Shown here: positions 6,374-14,622 of the stretch, piece after piece
How the letters are laid out: each line of letters starts with the position of its first letter
Numbering within the stretch: position 1 is the stretch's first letter
Assembly: GCA_964587175.1 (NCBI GenBank)
Contig: CAZPKK010000020.1
Coordinates: forward strand, 1-23,084
Source: CALXVA01 sp964587175
GTDB lineage: Bacteria; Bacillota; Clostridia; TANB77; CAG-508
DNA length: 23,084 nt
Reading direction: 5' to 3'
Notes under the pieces: generated by a model
The model's database searches: none
Told to the model about the DNA's origin: nothing
The model's input: only the letters and a program-made list of their open reading frames with translations
Program-made: the position numbers and the translations under genes

Positions 6374-7273
6374 TTAGAAATAATAATTTACCCAGTTTGA
6401 ATATATCTTATCCCCATTTTCTTTCCAACTAAATATTGGTCCTTTCTCCAAATTGTTATCTTTATAATAATTCTCTGGCATTTCTATTTTTAGTCCTTTG
6501 GACAAATCTCTTTTATACTCTTTGTCTAGTGTGTCTGCTGCATATTCTAAATGTCCTGTAACAAATAGCTGTTTTTTTCTCTTGTTTTCTACAATAAATA
6601 CTCCCGCTTTATCAGACTCTGAAACCACTTGGAGCTCTGGTATTTTTTCAATGTCTTCTTTATATACTGTTGTATGTCTTGAGTGTGGCGCTTTAAAACC
6701 ATCACTAAATCCAAATAATATTTTAGAACTTTTATCATCAATTTTATGATTAAATACTCCAAACATTTTGTCATTCATTAAATGCTTATTTATTCCATAA
6801 TGATAATATAGTCCTGCTTGTGCTCCCCAACAAATATGTAATGTAGATTTTGCATGTGTCTCAGACCAATTCATTATTTTGGTAAGTTCTCTCCAATAAA
6901 TTACATCTTCAAAATTCATTTGTTCCACTGGCGCACCTGTTATAATTAATCCATCAAAATATTTGTTACGTATTTCTTCAAAAGTAGAATAAAATCTTTT
7001 CATGTGTTCAGGAGCTGTTGTTTTGCTTAAGTATGATGTAACATTTACAAATGTTATTTTTATGCTTTTTCCTGATGCCCATAATTTTCTCAATAATTGT
7101 AATTCTGTATCCTCTTTTAGAGGCATTAGATTTAGTATTGCAATTTGTAATATTTTATTTTCAATACTATTTTTTTCAAATTCATTTTGCCCTTCTAATT
7201 CTTCTAGAATTTGTATTTTTTCTTTTCTTAGAATTTCGCCTGCAGGTAATCCCGCTTTTGTATATATTGGCAT
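6374..7273 (-). CDS. metA: Homoserine O-acyltransferase (probably O-acetyl)
   Basis: A 299-residue MetA/HTS-family enzyme of the glutamine amidotransferase-like fold. It acylates homoserine in the first committed step of methionine synthesis. Visible features are MPIYTKAGLPAGEIL at the start, ILNLMP (46-51), the catalytic Cys in HICWGAQAG (C148), and His241 and Glu243 in VTGHLEY. The segment TGAPVEQM carries Glu where the Bacillus acetyltransferase has Glu111 and E. coli MetA has Gly; that Glu is reported to select acetyl-CoA over succinyl-CoA, so the product is probably O-acetylhomoserine. An in-frame ATG nine codons upstream has no binding site, whereas GGTGAT stands 5 nt before the chosen ATG. 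It is divergent from the antiporter gene. The leader is about 55 nt, too short for a SAM riboswitch or T-box. Confidence 0.93.
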   Translation of the reverse strand: MPIYTKAGLPAGEILRKEKIQILEELEGQNEFEKNSIENKILQIAILNLMPLKEDTELQLLRKLWASGKSIKITFVNVTSYLSKTTAPEHMKRFYSTFEEIRNKYFDGLIITGAPVEQMNFEDVIYWRELTKIMNWSETHAKSTLHICWGAQAGLYYHYGINKHLMNDKMFGVFNHKIDDKSSKILFGFSDGFKAPHSRHTTVYKEDIEKIPELQVVSESDKAGVFIVENKRKKQLFVTGHLEYAADTLDKEYKRDLSKGLKIEMPENYYKDNNLEKGPIFSWKENGDKIYSNWVNYYF

Positions 7274-7332
7274 TTTTATCACCATGTTTAAAGTTATCAC
7301 AAAAATATATAATTATATGCTTTTACTTAAAT

Positions 7333-7361
7333 ATTGTATCATTTGTCCAAGAATAAATCAA
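7333..7361 (-). promoter_or_regulatory. Promoter of metA
   Basis: Minus strand: -35 TTGATT (7356-7361), 17-bp spacer, -10 TACAAT (7333-7338), giving a leader of about 55 nt. It is back to back with the antiporter promoter, with about 48 bp between the two -35 boxes. Confidence 0.6.
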
Positions 7362-7408
7362 GGAAATTTTTAATTTTTTTCTAACGGTGATTTTATTATA
7401 AAAAACTA

Positions 7409-7438
7409 TTGAATATTTTACAAAAAAAAGTGTATAAT
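7409..7438 (+). promoter_or_regulatory. Promoter of the cation antiporter gene
   Basis: Plus strand: -35 TTGAAT (7409-7414), 18-bp spacer, -10 TATAAT (7433-7438). The start codon follows 29 bp later, with GGAGG at 7457-7461. Confidence 0.7.
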
Positions 7439-7467
7439 TGTATAAAATTTAATTCTGGAGGAATATA

Positions 7468-8433
7468 ATGTTTACTAATATACTAATGATAATTGTGGGG
7501 TTTGTTTTATTGGTTATTGGTGCAGATTTTTTAGTAAAAGGAGCAAGTAACATAGCTACTAAATTCCATATTCCAGAAATGCTAATAGGACTAACAATAG
7601 TTGCTTTAGGTACTTCTGCTCCTGAACTTATTATTACAATTACTTCTGCAAGTTCTGGTGCAAATGATTTAATTATTGGTAATGCCATCGGAAGTAATCT
7701 ATGTAATCTTTTATTTATTCTAGGCCTTATGGCTGTAATTAGACCAGTCTTAATAGATGATGAGGCAAAAAAAATTCACATTCCTATTGCTCTATTTGCC
7801 GCATTTATTATATTGGTAATAGAGTTATGTAGTTTTGGAAGTGATATAGCTTATATAAATAGAGCTGAAGGAATTTGGCTTGTTATGTTATTTATAGCAT
7901 ATTTTACATACCCTATATTTAATGAAATTGAAGATATTAGACAAGCCTATAAAGAATCAAAAGCAAATGATGAGGGTAAAAATATTAATGTTATTTTATC
8001 CATAATATTTATAGTAATAGGTGTTGTACTTCTAAAATATGGTGGAGATTTCGTAGTAGATAATGCTACCGTAATTGCTGAATATTTTAATATATCCGAG
8101 AGTGTAATAGGATTAACTATTGTAGCAATTGGCACTGCAATGCCAGAACTTGTCACTTCTATAATCTCAGTAATTAGAAAGGATACAGATTTGGCTGTTG
8201 GAAATTTGGTTGGTTCTTGTGTGCTTAATTTATTCTTGATTTTGGGAGTTGGAGCAATAATCACACCATTAAAATTCTCTGCAGATTTTACTCAAAATTT
8301 AGTATTATTGATATTTGCTAACTCTATACTTTGGCTATTTAATTATATTGGAAAGAAAAATACAATTACTAGATTTAAAGGAGCTTTTTTGTTATTGATT
8401 TTTACGTTTTACATGGTTTCGTTATTTGTATAG
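7468..8433 (+). CDS. Calcium/sodium:cation antiporter (CaCA family, YrbG/CaxA type)
   Basis: A 321-residue inner-membrane exchanger with about ten predicted helices. The two inverted alpha-repeats that form the ion site are plain: GLTIVALGTSAPEL (41-54) with NAIGSNLCN (72-80), and GLTIVAIGTAMPEL (215-228) with NLVGSCVLN (246-254). The acidic residues E53 and E227 sit at the expected ion-binding positions. This is the YrbG/CaxA layout, which moves Ca2+ (or another cation) out of the cell against Na+ or K+. GGAGG lies 6 nt before the ATG and a good promoter precedes it. A strong hairpin (8440-8476) follows 6 nt after the stop, so it is monocistronic. The exact counter-ion cannot be read from the sequence. 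Confidence 0.92.
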   Translation: MFTNILMIIVGFVLLVIGADFLVKGASNIATKFHIPEMLIGLTIVALGTSAPELIITITSASSGANDLIIGNAIGSNLCNLLFILGLMAVIRPVLIDDEAKKIHIPIALFAAFIILVIELCSFGSDIAYINRAEGIWLVMLFIAYFTYPIFNEIEDIRQAYKESKANDEGKNINVILSIIFIVIGVVLLKYGGDFVVDNATVIAEYFNISESVIGLTIVAIGTAMPELVTSIISVIRKDTDLAVGNLVGSCVLNLFLILGVGAIITPLKFSADFTQNLVLLIFANSILWLFNYIGKKNTITRFKGAFLLLIFTFYMVSLFV

Positions 8434-8439
8434 GTTGAA

Positions 8440-8476
8440 CCAAAATAAGTGCAGCTGATTCCTGCACTTATTTTGG
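8440..8476. terminator. Perfect 15-bp hairpin, terminator usable in both directions
   Basis: CCAAAATAAGTGCAG pairs without mismatch with CTGCACTTATTTTGG around a 7-nt loop. The AT-rich base of the stem supplies a U-rich tail on either strand. It ends the antiporter mRNA on the plus strand and would end a short minus-strand transcript from the promoter at 8527-8555. Confidence 0.8.
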
Positions 8477-8526
8477 GTATTGTGTGATGTCAAGCAAGCT
8501 CTGTCACTACTCTGTCAATTTATATT

Positions 8527-8555
8527 TTTATATCATTGCCACAAATAAAAGTCAA
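8527..8555 (-). promoter_or_regulatory. Orphan sigma-A type promoter between tRNA-Leu and the antiporter
   Basis: Minus strand: -35 TTGACT (8550-8555), 17-bp spacer, -10 TATAAA (8527-8532). No gene lies downstream before the 8440-8476 terminator, so it would give a transcript of only about 80 nt (see findings). The rest of the 245-bp gap between antiporter and tRNA shows nothing else. Confidence 0.5.
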
Positions 8556-8678
8556 TTCTTATGTGTGAAGTCATTGAACTAAACATGATAAATCTTTATA
8601 ATATAAATAGTGAATTGGTTGTTTTTTTGCAAAAGAAAAAATCAATTCTGTTTGATGGCGTTTGAACAAATATGTCAT

Positions 8679-8761
8679 TGGTACCGATGGTGGGACTCGA
8701 ACCCACATGGTTTCCCGCCAGATTTTGAGTCTGGTGCGTCTGCCAGTTCCGCCACATCGGC
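8679..8761 (-). tRNA. tRNA-Leu (anticodon CAA)
   Basis: The minus strand folds as a class II tRNA. The acceptor stem GCCGATG pairs with CATCGGT, with a G-U pair at the first position. A D-arm follows, then the anticodon stem CCAGA/TCTGG with loop CTCAAAA (anticodon CAA, reading UUG) and a variable arm of about 11 nt. The T-arm is GTGGG/CCCAC with TTCGAGT, then discriminator A and an encoded CCA. A short variable arm for a leucine tRNA is the only mild oddity. Confidence 0.96.
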
Positions 8762-8785
8762 ATGTGATATATTTCTGACTTATTT

Positions 8786-8814
8786 ATATTAACAAAAAAT
8801 CAATTAAATTTCAA
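8786..8814 (-). promoter_or_regulatory. Promoter of tRNA-Leu
   Basis: Minus strand: -35 TTGAAA (8809-8814), 17-bp spacer, -10 TAATAT (8786-8791), placing the start about 15-18 nt before the mature tRNA 5' end. Confidence 0.5.
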
Positions 8815-8956
8815 GTAGTTTAAACAAATTTTTAGCAAACGTTTAATGTTTTAAGAAAATTTTTCATACATGTATATTTTTTCAAGTTTATTAGTAAAAT
8901 TCATTAAAACCATTATGTGGTAAACTATACGTTTTTACGATTTCAAATAAAATCTG

Positions 8957-8994
8957 AAAACTCGAAAACAGATTTTATTCTGTCTCCGAGTTTT
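8957..8994 (-). terminator. Terminator of ppaC (palindrome-family copy 2)
   Basis: AAAACTCG (8957-8964) pairs with CGAGTTTT (8987-8994), enclosing an inner ACAGA...TCTGT stem. U-rich DNA follows on both strands. It lies 17 nt past the ppaC stop and shares its inner core with hairpins near 0.17, 11.5 and 14.6 kb. Confidence 0.7.
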
Positions 8995-9011
8995 ATTTTT
9001 GTTTTTATATC

Positions 9012-9953
9012 TTATAAATTAAATCCATTATTTAAAGCATCTATAATTGGTGGTAACATTTGTTTCTTTCTTGAAACTACATTTTCAAGCATTGCTGTGT
9101 GGTTATCTACTGGTACACCAAATGCTTTTTCTACAATTGGAGCATCATTTCCAAGTGAGATAATTCTTGAGTTTGAATTTATAATGTCTGTTGCTGCAAA
9201 TACGTAGAAGTCTAAATTTTCTTTTTTAATATCATCATTTATTGCTTGTTCAAAATATGCTTGATTTTTAAATATAGAGTCTAAATCTGCTGTATTTATT
9301 TGTGCTATTTTAAATTTCTTATTTGATTGTTCAAATAATTTAGAGTCTATATTTATTACTTGTTCTGGTGTATAATCGCTAATATCAGTTCCTGCTTTTA
9401 ACATATCTACACCATATTTAGTAATTTCTAGTCCAGATATTTTTTCTAACATTCTAACAGCATCTTTGTCAGTTTCTGTTGTTGTTGGTGATTTTAATAC
9501 CAACGTGTCAGATGCAATCGCACTAAGCATTAAAGTAGCAATTTTGTTAGTTATTTCTATTCTTTTTTCATTATATAATTCATATAATACTGTTGCTGTA
9601 CATCCTACTGGTTCTGCTCTATAATATAAAGGGCTTCCTATTGTGAAGTTAACAGCATGGTGATCTATTACTTTTAATACTTTTGCATGTTCTATATTAT
9701 CAACTGATTGTGTAGCCTCATTATGGTCTACAAGTATAACTTCTTGGTTATCACTTATGTTTTGTATTAATTCTGGTGCCTCTAACCCAACATAATTAAG
9801 TACATATTGTGTTTCTTTGTTGACATTTCCTGTTCTAACAGCTTTAGCATTTTTATTTCCTAGTTTCTTTTCTAAGTTTTCCATTACCATTGAAGATGTT
9901 ATGGCATCTGTGTCTGGATTTTTGTGTCCAAAAATTAAAACTCCTTTATCCAT
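9012..9953 (-). CDS. ppaC: Manganese-dependent (family II) inorganic pyrophosphatase
   Basis: The 313-residue product is a DHH-superfamily enzyme of the usual PpaC length (about 310). It hydrolyses pyrophosphate to phosphate in the cytoplasm and so drives biosynthetic reactions. Metal ligands are visible in GHKNPDTDAI (H10, D14, D16), VDHNE (D76), VIDHHAV (D97, H98, H99) and SAIASDT (D149). The C-terminal phosphate-binding motif SRKKQMLPP (294-302) is intact. No CBS insert is present, so it is the simple, unregulated form. The start follows a weak GGGGGT binding site, but a near-ideal promoter stands upstream (10004-10032). It is monocistronic, with a hairpin terminator after the stop. Confidence 0.96.
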   Translation of the reverse strand: MDKGVLIFGHKNPDTDAITSSMVMENLEKKLGNKNAKAVRTGNVNKETQYVLNYVGLEAPELIQNISDNQEVILVDHNEATQSVDNIEHAKVLKVIDHHAVNFTIGSPLYYRAEPVGCTATVLYELYNEKRIEITNKIATLMLSAIASDTLVLKSPTTTETDKDAVRMLEKISGLEITKYGVDMLKAGTDISDYTPEQVINIDSKLFEQSNKKFKIAQINTADLDSIFKNQAYFEQAINDDIKKENLDFYVFAATDIINSNSRIISLGNDAPIVEKAFGVPVDNHTAMLENVVSRKKQMLPPIIDALNNGFNL

Positions 9954-10003
9954 TTATAATACCCCCGTTTTTTATATATTCTTTCTCTTTAACTGACTTT
10001 ATA

Positions 10004-10032
10004 ATTATAACATAAATTGGTAAAATAGTCAA
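10004..10032 (-). promoter_or_regulatory. Strong sigma-A promoter of ppaC
   Basis: Minus strand: -35 TTGACT (10027-10032), 17-bp spacer, -10 TATAAT (10004-10009), about 50 bp before the start codon. It is the best consensus match in the window, fitting a housekeeping enzyme. Confidence 0.75.
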
Positions 10033-10076
10033 TAGTTATATGTTTATGTTGACTCTAATTGTAAGGTAGCCAAACC

Positions 10077-10118
10077 TTGTTGCTCCGGGAATTTCTAACG
10101 AAATTTCTGGAGCAACAA
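10077..10118 (-). terminator. 19-bp hairpin after the cohesin/cadherin-like gene
   Basis: TTGTTGCTCC (10077-10086) and GGAGCAACAA (10109-10118) form the base of a continuous 19-bp stem with two G-T pairs and a four-base TAAC loop. It lies 60 nt past the stop of the 10178-11428 gene. There is no clean U-run, so it may be a terminator or an mRNA 3'-end stabiliser. Confidence 0.55.
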
Positions 10119-10177
10119 GACATTACCATAAAATTAATTTTTAATACATAATATAGTAAATATTTTACATAAGTATT

Positions 10178-11428
10178 TTATTTCTTATCGCTTTTCCTTA
10201 TCCTAATTATTACAATTCCTATCACTATAATTGATAACAATATACCAATTATCATAAAAATCTTATTTTCAACGCTTTCCTCATCTTGCACATCATCAAA
10301 ATTTTCGTCATTGCTCATTCTTTCTATTACTTGATTTGCCTCATCTATTATTTGTTGTTGTTCTTCAGCATATTCTAATTCTTCTTCTTCATTTCTCCTA
10401 TATACATCAATAATATATTTTTTGCTTGTTATCCCATTTGTCGCAGTGACTGTAATTGTTACTTGGTTTTCTCCTATTTCTAGATTTTCATTTCCACTTA
10501 TTTGTACTTCTGCATCTTCATTTGACGGAATTGCTAATATATTTAAAGCTTCCGTTTCATTAGATACTTCGATTGCATAATTTGTTACTGTCTCTTGATA
10601 CTCTGGAGATAGAGTATAATATTCTACTGCTAAGGTCTCTAAATTAGCATTTGCCGCTTCCACATTATTTGTTTTCGTAACATTAATCACATATTCTTCT
10701 GTATTTGTTTTATCCTTTGATGTAACAACTATTTTTATTTCATTTAGCCCATTTTTCAAATTTTCGTTTCCAGTTATTTGCACATCTGCATCACTATTTG
10801 CTGGAATAGCAGTTATATCTAGGTTTTCTGTATCTTCATTAACTATTAAATAATACTCTTTTATATCTTGATTAAAATTTGGATTTACACCTTCCATATT
10901 TAACCTCAGTATTTTTAGCTTAGCATTACTATTGCTCACACCGTCATTTGAGTTTGTTTCATCAGATTCACTTTGAATTTCTACTAAATAGTTTTCTCCT
11001 ATTCCAACATCAACTTGATTATATTTTATGTCTATACTTTCACCATTTTCATTGTAGAACTCTCCTATAATCGAAAATGATGCAATTCCTTCTTGTTTTG
11101 CCTTAAACTTTATTTCAACTAATTTTTCTAAACTTATATTAAGCCCTGTATCAGAAAGCCAAGTATAGATTATCCTATTATCTATCACATTAATATTGTC
11201 TCCATATGACACACATTCTACTTTTTCACTATCAAAATAGATCCAAACAGTATATGCTGCAATGTTTAGATTATCTACCTCTGCCGTTATATAAAATTCT
11301 TCCTCGAGTTCTACATTGCTGTCACTTGCAACTAACTTTATTTCAGATTCAGCCAGAGAGTTTGTGCATAATAGGCTAAAAAGTACTACTACTATAAAGT
11401 TAAAAATAATTACAATTCTTTTTTTCAT
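10178..11428 (-). CDS. Membrane-anchored cohesin-like plus two cadherin-like beta-sandwich domains
   Basis: The 416-residue product has a signal peptide (cut near residue 26 after NSLA). A cohesin-type beta-sandwich follows (about 29-143: LEEEFYITAEVDNLN, TVWIYFDSEKVE, LVEIKFKAKQEGIASFSI). Then come two cadherin-like beta-sandwich (PF12733-type) repeats at about 167-253 and 260-344, each with AIP[AS]N.DA[DE]VQI[TS]GNENL. A charged helix (346-385), one membrane helix (390-409) and a basic tail close the protein. It is thus an outward-facing protein held in the membrane rather than sortase-linked. I start at ATG 11426-11428, six codons inside the longest frame, because AGAGGAAA precedes it. It is the last gene of the surface cluster; its cohesin is a plausible receptor for the dockerin of the upstream glucosaminidase, which is inference. 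Confidence 0.82.
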   Translation of the reverse strand: MKKRIVIIFNFIVVVLFSLLCTNSLAESEIKLVASDSNVELEEEFYITAEVDNLNIAAYTVWIYFDSEKVECVSYGDNINVIDNRIIYTWLSDTGLNISLEKLVEIKFKAKQEGIASFSIIGEFYNENGESIDIKYNQVDVGIGENYLVEIQSESDETNSNDGVSNSNAKLKILRLNMEGVNPNFNQDIKEYYLIVNEDTENLDITAIPANSDADVQITGNENLKNGLNEIKIVVTSKDKTNTEEYVINVTKTNNVEAANANLETLAVEYYTLSPEYQETVTNYAIEVSNETEALNILAIPSNEDAEVQISGNENLEIGENQVTITVTATNGITSKKYIIDVYRRNEEEELEYAEEQQQIIDEANQVIERMSNDENFDDVQDEESVENKIFMIIGILLSIIVIGIVIIRIRKSDKK

Positions 11429-11470
11429 TATTAAGTTTCCTCTCATTAAAATTTACATCTTTGTGAGACT

Positions 11471-11496
11471 AGGTGACAGATTTAAATCTGTTGCCT
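11471..11496. repeat. Palindrome-family copy 3 between surface genes
   Basis: A 26-base palindrome: AGGTGACAGA, TTTAAA, TCTGTTGCCT, pairing throughout with two G-T pairs on the plus strand, flanked by TAAGTTTC. It lies in the 186-bp gap between the glucosaminidase gene and the cohesin/cadherin-like gene. A decayed partial copy (GATTAAAATCTGTCCACC) lies at about 11564-11583. No clear promoter is visible in this gap. Confidence 0.6.
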
Positions 11497-11614
11497 AAGT
11501 TTCATGGTTAAATCTTAGTTTCAGATTTAATACATCTTCCGTGTTTCACAGTTAGAACTTTATAGTAGATTAAAATCTGTCCACCTTTTGTTTCTCTCGT
11601 TTACATTAGAATTG

Positions 11615-13903
11615 TCATTGCTTAAGGATTTGAAGTCCTAGTATATGTCTTTGTATTAATAAGCAATCTACTGAATTTGGATTTTTGTTATTTTTTCTTA
11701 CATTACCTGCTTTTGCAAATACACCTTCTAATTTTTGAATCTCAAGAATATGTCTTTGAAGCACCAGTAAATCTATACTATTTATTTTTCCGTCTCCATT
11801 CACATCACCATACATTATTACATTATATTCTATTATTAAATTATTATTATCCAATATTTTTATTGTACTACCTGTTCCTACTAAAGAACTTCCTTCTATT
11901 TTTTCTCCATCTGAATTATATATTTCTATTGTATAGTTTGTTTTTATCTTTTGAAGCACACTATCTACTGTATTATTCTTATTTTCTAGCCCTGTTATTT
12001 CATTTGCATCTAAGGTTAGTGTTTCATCAAAAATAATTTCTCCTTCATCTAATTTCCTAATTACTGTTACAGAAACTGTTTTTGAAATATTACTATCTTC
12101 ATCAGAGGTAATTGTTATATCTGCTTTTCCTTCTGCAATACCTGTTAAGTTTCCACTTGTATCTACTGTCACTACTTCTTCATTTTCTGATTTAAATATA
12201 AGATTTTGATTGTCTGCATCTTCTGGCAATACACTTACATTTATTTTAAAGGTTTCATCAATTTGAAGTACAACTTTTTCAGTACTTACAACTAAATCAG
12301 TTACAGGACTATATACTGTTATTTCAATAGATGCACTTACTCCATTACTAGCTGTTGCTGTTATTTTAGCTGTACCTGAGCCCACACCTAATATATATCC
12401 ATTAGAACTAACAGTTGCCACTCCAGTATCACTTGAAGAATACTTTAAGGTTTTGTCCACTGCGTCATCTGGGTTTATTACACTTTTTAGTTCTATAGTC
12501 TCTCCTTTATTAATTGTTGTTTTATCCAAAGATAATTCTATTTCCTCAACTTCAACCTCTGGTACCTCTTCTATATATGCTTGAAATACATAACCTACTA
12601 GTCCACTATCTAAAATAACTCTATCCCATAATTCTCCACTTTGAACTCCCTTTTCAATTCTCGTCATTTGAGTTCCTGCTTGAACTGTTGTTAGTGATTC
12701 ATAAGATGTTCCGGGTCCGCTTCTAATATTCAAACTTGTTTCTACATTTGCAAAAACTTTTGTGTTATCTTCTATAAAGTCACTTGAAGATATTGCTGGA
12801 CTTGTGCATGGTAATTCTGGCATATTATCATACACTGGTATTATAAAAGACATAGAAGAATCTAGTAAATCGCTATTTGCATACCCATTGTATATTGATT
12901 TTGACTCACTATATGGTGCTAACACATTTGTCATATACTGATGCCAATATAATTCACTACTACTAGTATCATAAACATGGAATTTTTGTAGATATATTGT
13001 ATTTTGTCCTATATTTATATAGCTAGAACCTATAAATATTCCTCCTCCTGTAATTGCTCTTTCTTTAGTATTCCATGGGATTAAATATTTATTTTTCGTT
13101 GCTGTAGAAGCTCCTTTTCCGTCTTTTGCATATTGAAGTCCATTTTTTATTGCTCCCATAGGTTCTGAGGAGCTTGTTGCTCCAATATTGTAGAAATTAT
13201 AGTAGCCCTCATATCCTTCTACTGTTCCACTAATTGAACTATGTGATAAAAATGGTCCTACCTCTTGTTTTATTCTTGATGCTAAGTGGAAACTACTTAC
13301 TCCAGATGTTTTCGCAGCTGAGAGTATAAGTTCAGAATATGTTTTATCTGTTACTATATTTGTACCACTAGAATTTTTATATTCTACTATTGTGTTATAG
13401 AATTCTGTTCCATATAAAATTTTTTCAATACTTGAAATAGTATTTGTATTAGAATTATATGATAATTCTTCAAACTGAAATATACGAACATAATTCAAAA
13501 AATTTCTCGGATCCATTGCATACTCTACTGCTTCTCTAGAGGCATCTACCCAACCACTATCAACTTCAACATTATATTCTCCAGGATTCGTGTTTTTCCA
13601 ACTATCACTATACGACTTTGGCACTAAATTTTTGCCAAAAACATTTTCATTGTCTATTACTTCTTCCCAGTCCAAATTTGTATATAATGCTGTAAACTCC
13701 CAATTTGGATATTTCTTTTTTAGTTCATCAATATATGGTTGATAACTCTCTGGAAAGGTAGTAGAAAGAACCATTCCATTTGAAAGTGTTGTTCCTTCCA
13801 CTGCATTTTCTTCTTTATCAGGACTAAAAATTGTAAAAAATACAATAAAAACTATTACAAATAAAGCTATTATACTTGAAATAATAATAATTCTTTTTTT
13901 CAA
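11615..13903 (-). CDS. Secreted glucosaminidase with SH3, Big_2 and dockerin domains
   Basis: The 762-residue product has an N-terminal signal or anchor helix (4-27) and no LPXTG. Residues 50-335 resemble the LytB/LytD-type glucosaminidase fold that cuts peptidoglycan glycan strands; the likely catalytic Glu is E214 in SRIKQEVGPF, with YYNFYNIGA (234-242) behind it. A bacterial SH3 domain follows (about 385-445, LNIRSGPGTSYE), then two Big_2 Ig-like domains (about 454-532 and 534-614) and a small unrecognised beta domain (617-697). It ends in a type I dockerin (699-758). The first dockerin calcium loop, DVNGDGKINSID (700-711), is canonical; the second, NVRKNNKNPNSVD, lacks the usual acids. 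GAGGAGGGG precedes the ATG. It lies between the sortase and cohesin-like genes, so the dockerin probably docks it on a neighbouring cohesin. Confidence 0.87.
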   Translation of the reverse strand: MKKRIIIISSIIALFVIVFIVFFTIFSPDKEENAVEGTTLSNGMVLSTTFPESYQPYIDELKKKYPNWEFTALYTNLDWEEVIDNENVFGKNLVPKSYSDSWKNTNPGEYNVEVDSGWVDASREAVEYAMDPRNFLNYVRIFQFEELSYNSNTNTISSIEKILYGTEFYNTIVEYKNSSGTNIVTDKTYSELILSAAKTSGVSSFHLASRIKQEVGPFLSHSSISGTVEGYEGYYNFYNIGATSSSEPMGAIKNGLQYAKDGKGASTATKNKYLIPWNTKERAITGGGIFIGSSYINIGQNTIYLQKFHVYDTSSSELYWHQYMTNVLAPYSESKSIYNGYANSDLLDSSMSFIIPVYDNMPELPCTSPAISSSDFIEDNTKVFANVETSLNIRSGPGTSYESLTTVQAGTQMTRIEKGVQSGELWDRVILDSGLVGYVFQAYIEEVPEVEVEEIELSLDKTTINKGETIELKSVINPDDAVDKTLKYSSSDTGVATVSSNGYILGVGSGTAKITATASNGVSASIEITVYSPVTDLVVSTEKVVLQIDETFKINVSVLPEDADNQNLIFKSENEEVVTVDTSGNLTGIAEGKADITITSDEDSNISKTVSVTVIRKLDEGEIIFDETLTLDANEITGLENKNNTVDSVLQKIKTNYTIEIYNSDGEKIEGSSLVGTGSTIKILDNNNLIIEYNVIMYGDVNGDGKINSIDLLVLQRHILEIQKLEGVFAKAGNVRKNNKNPNSVDCLLIQRHILGLQILKQ

Positions 13904-13987
13904 AATTTCCCCTCCTCATGCTTATTTGAAGATAGCCCAAAACCAATTGCCGCTATAAAGACATCCCTTATATAAAAAGCTTCCAAA

Positions 13988-14587
13988 CTAATATACCTTA
14001 CTTCTAGCTTTTACTATTATTCTTTTGCTAGAGTAATCACTACAAGTAATCAATGTAAGCTCTACTGCACCGTTTGTCTCTTGTGATAATACTTCTGTTT
14101 CATTAGGTTTTACTTTGTATATGTCATATACTTCATAAGTAACTTTGCCATTTTCATTATCTATTAGTATTATTATGTCCCCAATTTCTAATTCTATAAT
14201 ATGATTAAACATATTTTCTTTATTATAATTGTGAGCAGCTATGCAATAGTTTCCTGTTTCATTTGGATTTGGTCCAAAATATTTAGTTGGGCAAATATCC
14301 ATTGTTTCTGTGGTATATTCCTCTAAAACATAAGTTTCTAAATTTATTTCTGGTATTATAAGTTTTGCAGAAACTTTGTATCCTTCATATTCTTCTGCTA
14401 TTTTTTCTATTGTTTCGTTTTTACTATCATCTTCTTCTATATTATTTTGTAATGTCATTTCATTAACATATGTCTCTGTATTTGGACCATCATTTAATTC
14501 AAATTCTTGATACATCCCATATGCCATATTTCCAATTAGGATAGATATTATTAGAATTATTAATAATCTTAAGAACTTTCTTATCAT
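13988..14587 (-). CDS. Sortase (class D-like)
   Basis: A 199-residue membrane-bound cysteine transpeptidase. One N-terminal membrane helix (7-24) is followed by an acidic stem and the sortase barrel. The catalytic triad is visible: His119 in IAAHNYN, Cys182 in TLITCSDY and Arg189 in SSKRIIVKA. The order and spacing match small class D/E-type sortases. It would cut LPXTG proteins between Thr and Gly and link them to the cell wall. The only LPXTG protein in the window (LPKTG) is encoded immediately upstream, so that is the probable substrate. AAAGGA is about 13 nt before the ATG, longer than ideal. The 168-bp gap upstream carries two palindrome-family copies that may reduce read-through. Confidence 0.9.
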   Translation of the reverse strand: MIRKFLRLLIILIISILIGNMAYGMYQEFELNDGPNTETYVNEMTLQNNIEEDDSKNETIEKIAEEYEGYKVSAKLIIPEINLETYVLEEYTTETMDICPTKYFGPNPNETGNYCIAAHNYNKENMFNHIIELEIGDIIILIDNENGKVTYEVYDIYKVKPNETEVLSQETNGAVELTLITCSDYSSKRIIVKARSKVY

Positions 14588-14622
14588 AGATTAGTTTATT
14601 TCCTTTCTTAGATATATGTAGT

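Noticed and set aside
7274..7332. SAM riboswitch or T-box before metA
   Set aside because: The leader between the predicted start and the ATG is about 55 nt, with no terminator hairpin or conserved T-box/SAM elements.
8610..8792. 60-codon plus-strand open frame across the tRNA
   Set aside because: It overlaps tRNA-Leu entirely; such RWWDSNPHG-type peptides are known false genes antisense to tRNAs.
11616..12036. Leu/Tyr-rich plus-strand frame opposite the dockerin region
   Set aside because: Antisense shadow of the glucosaminidase gene with no binding site or domain.
13904..13987. Cyclic di-GMP riboswitch before the glucosaminidase gene
   Set aside because: The 84-bp gap has a few G-rich bits, but no recognisable class I or II core and no clear stem.
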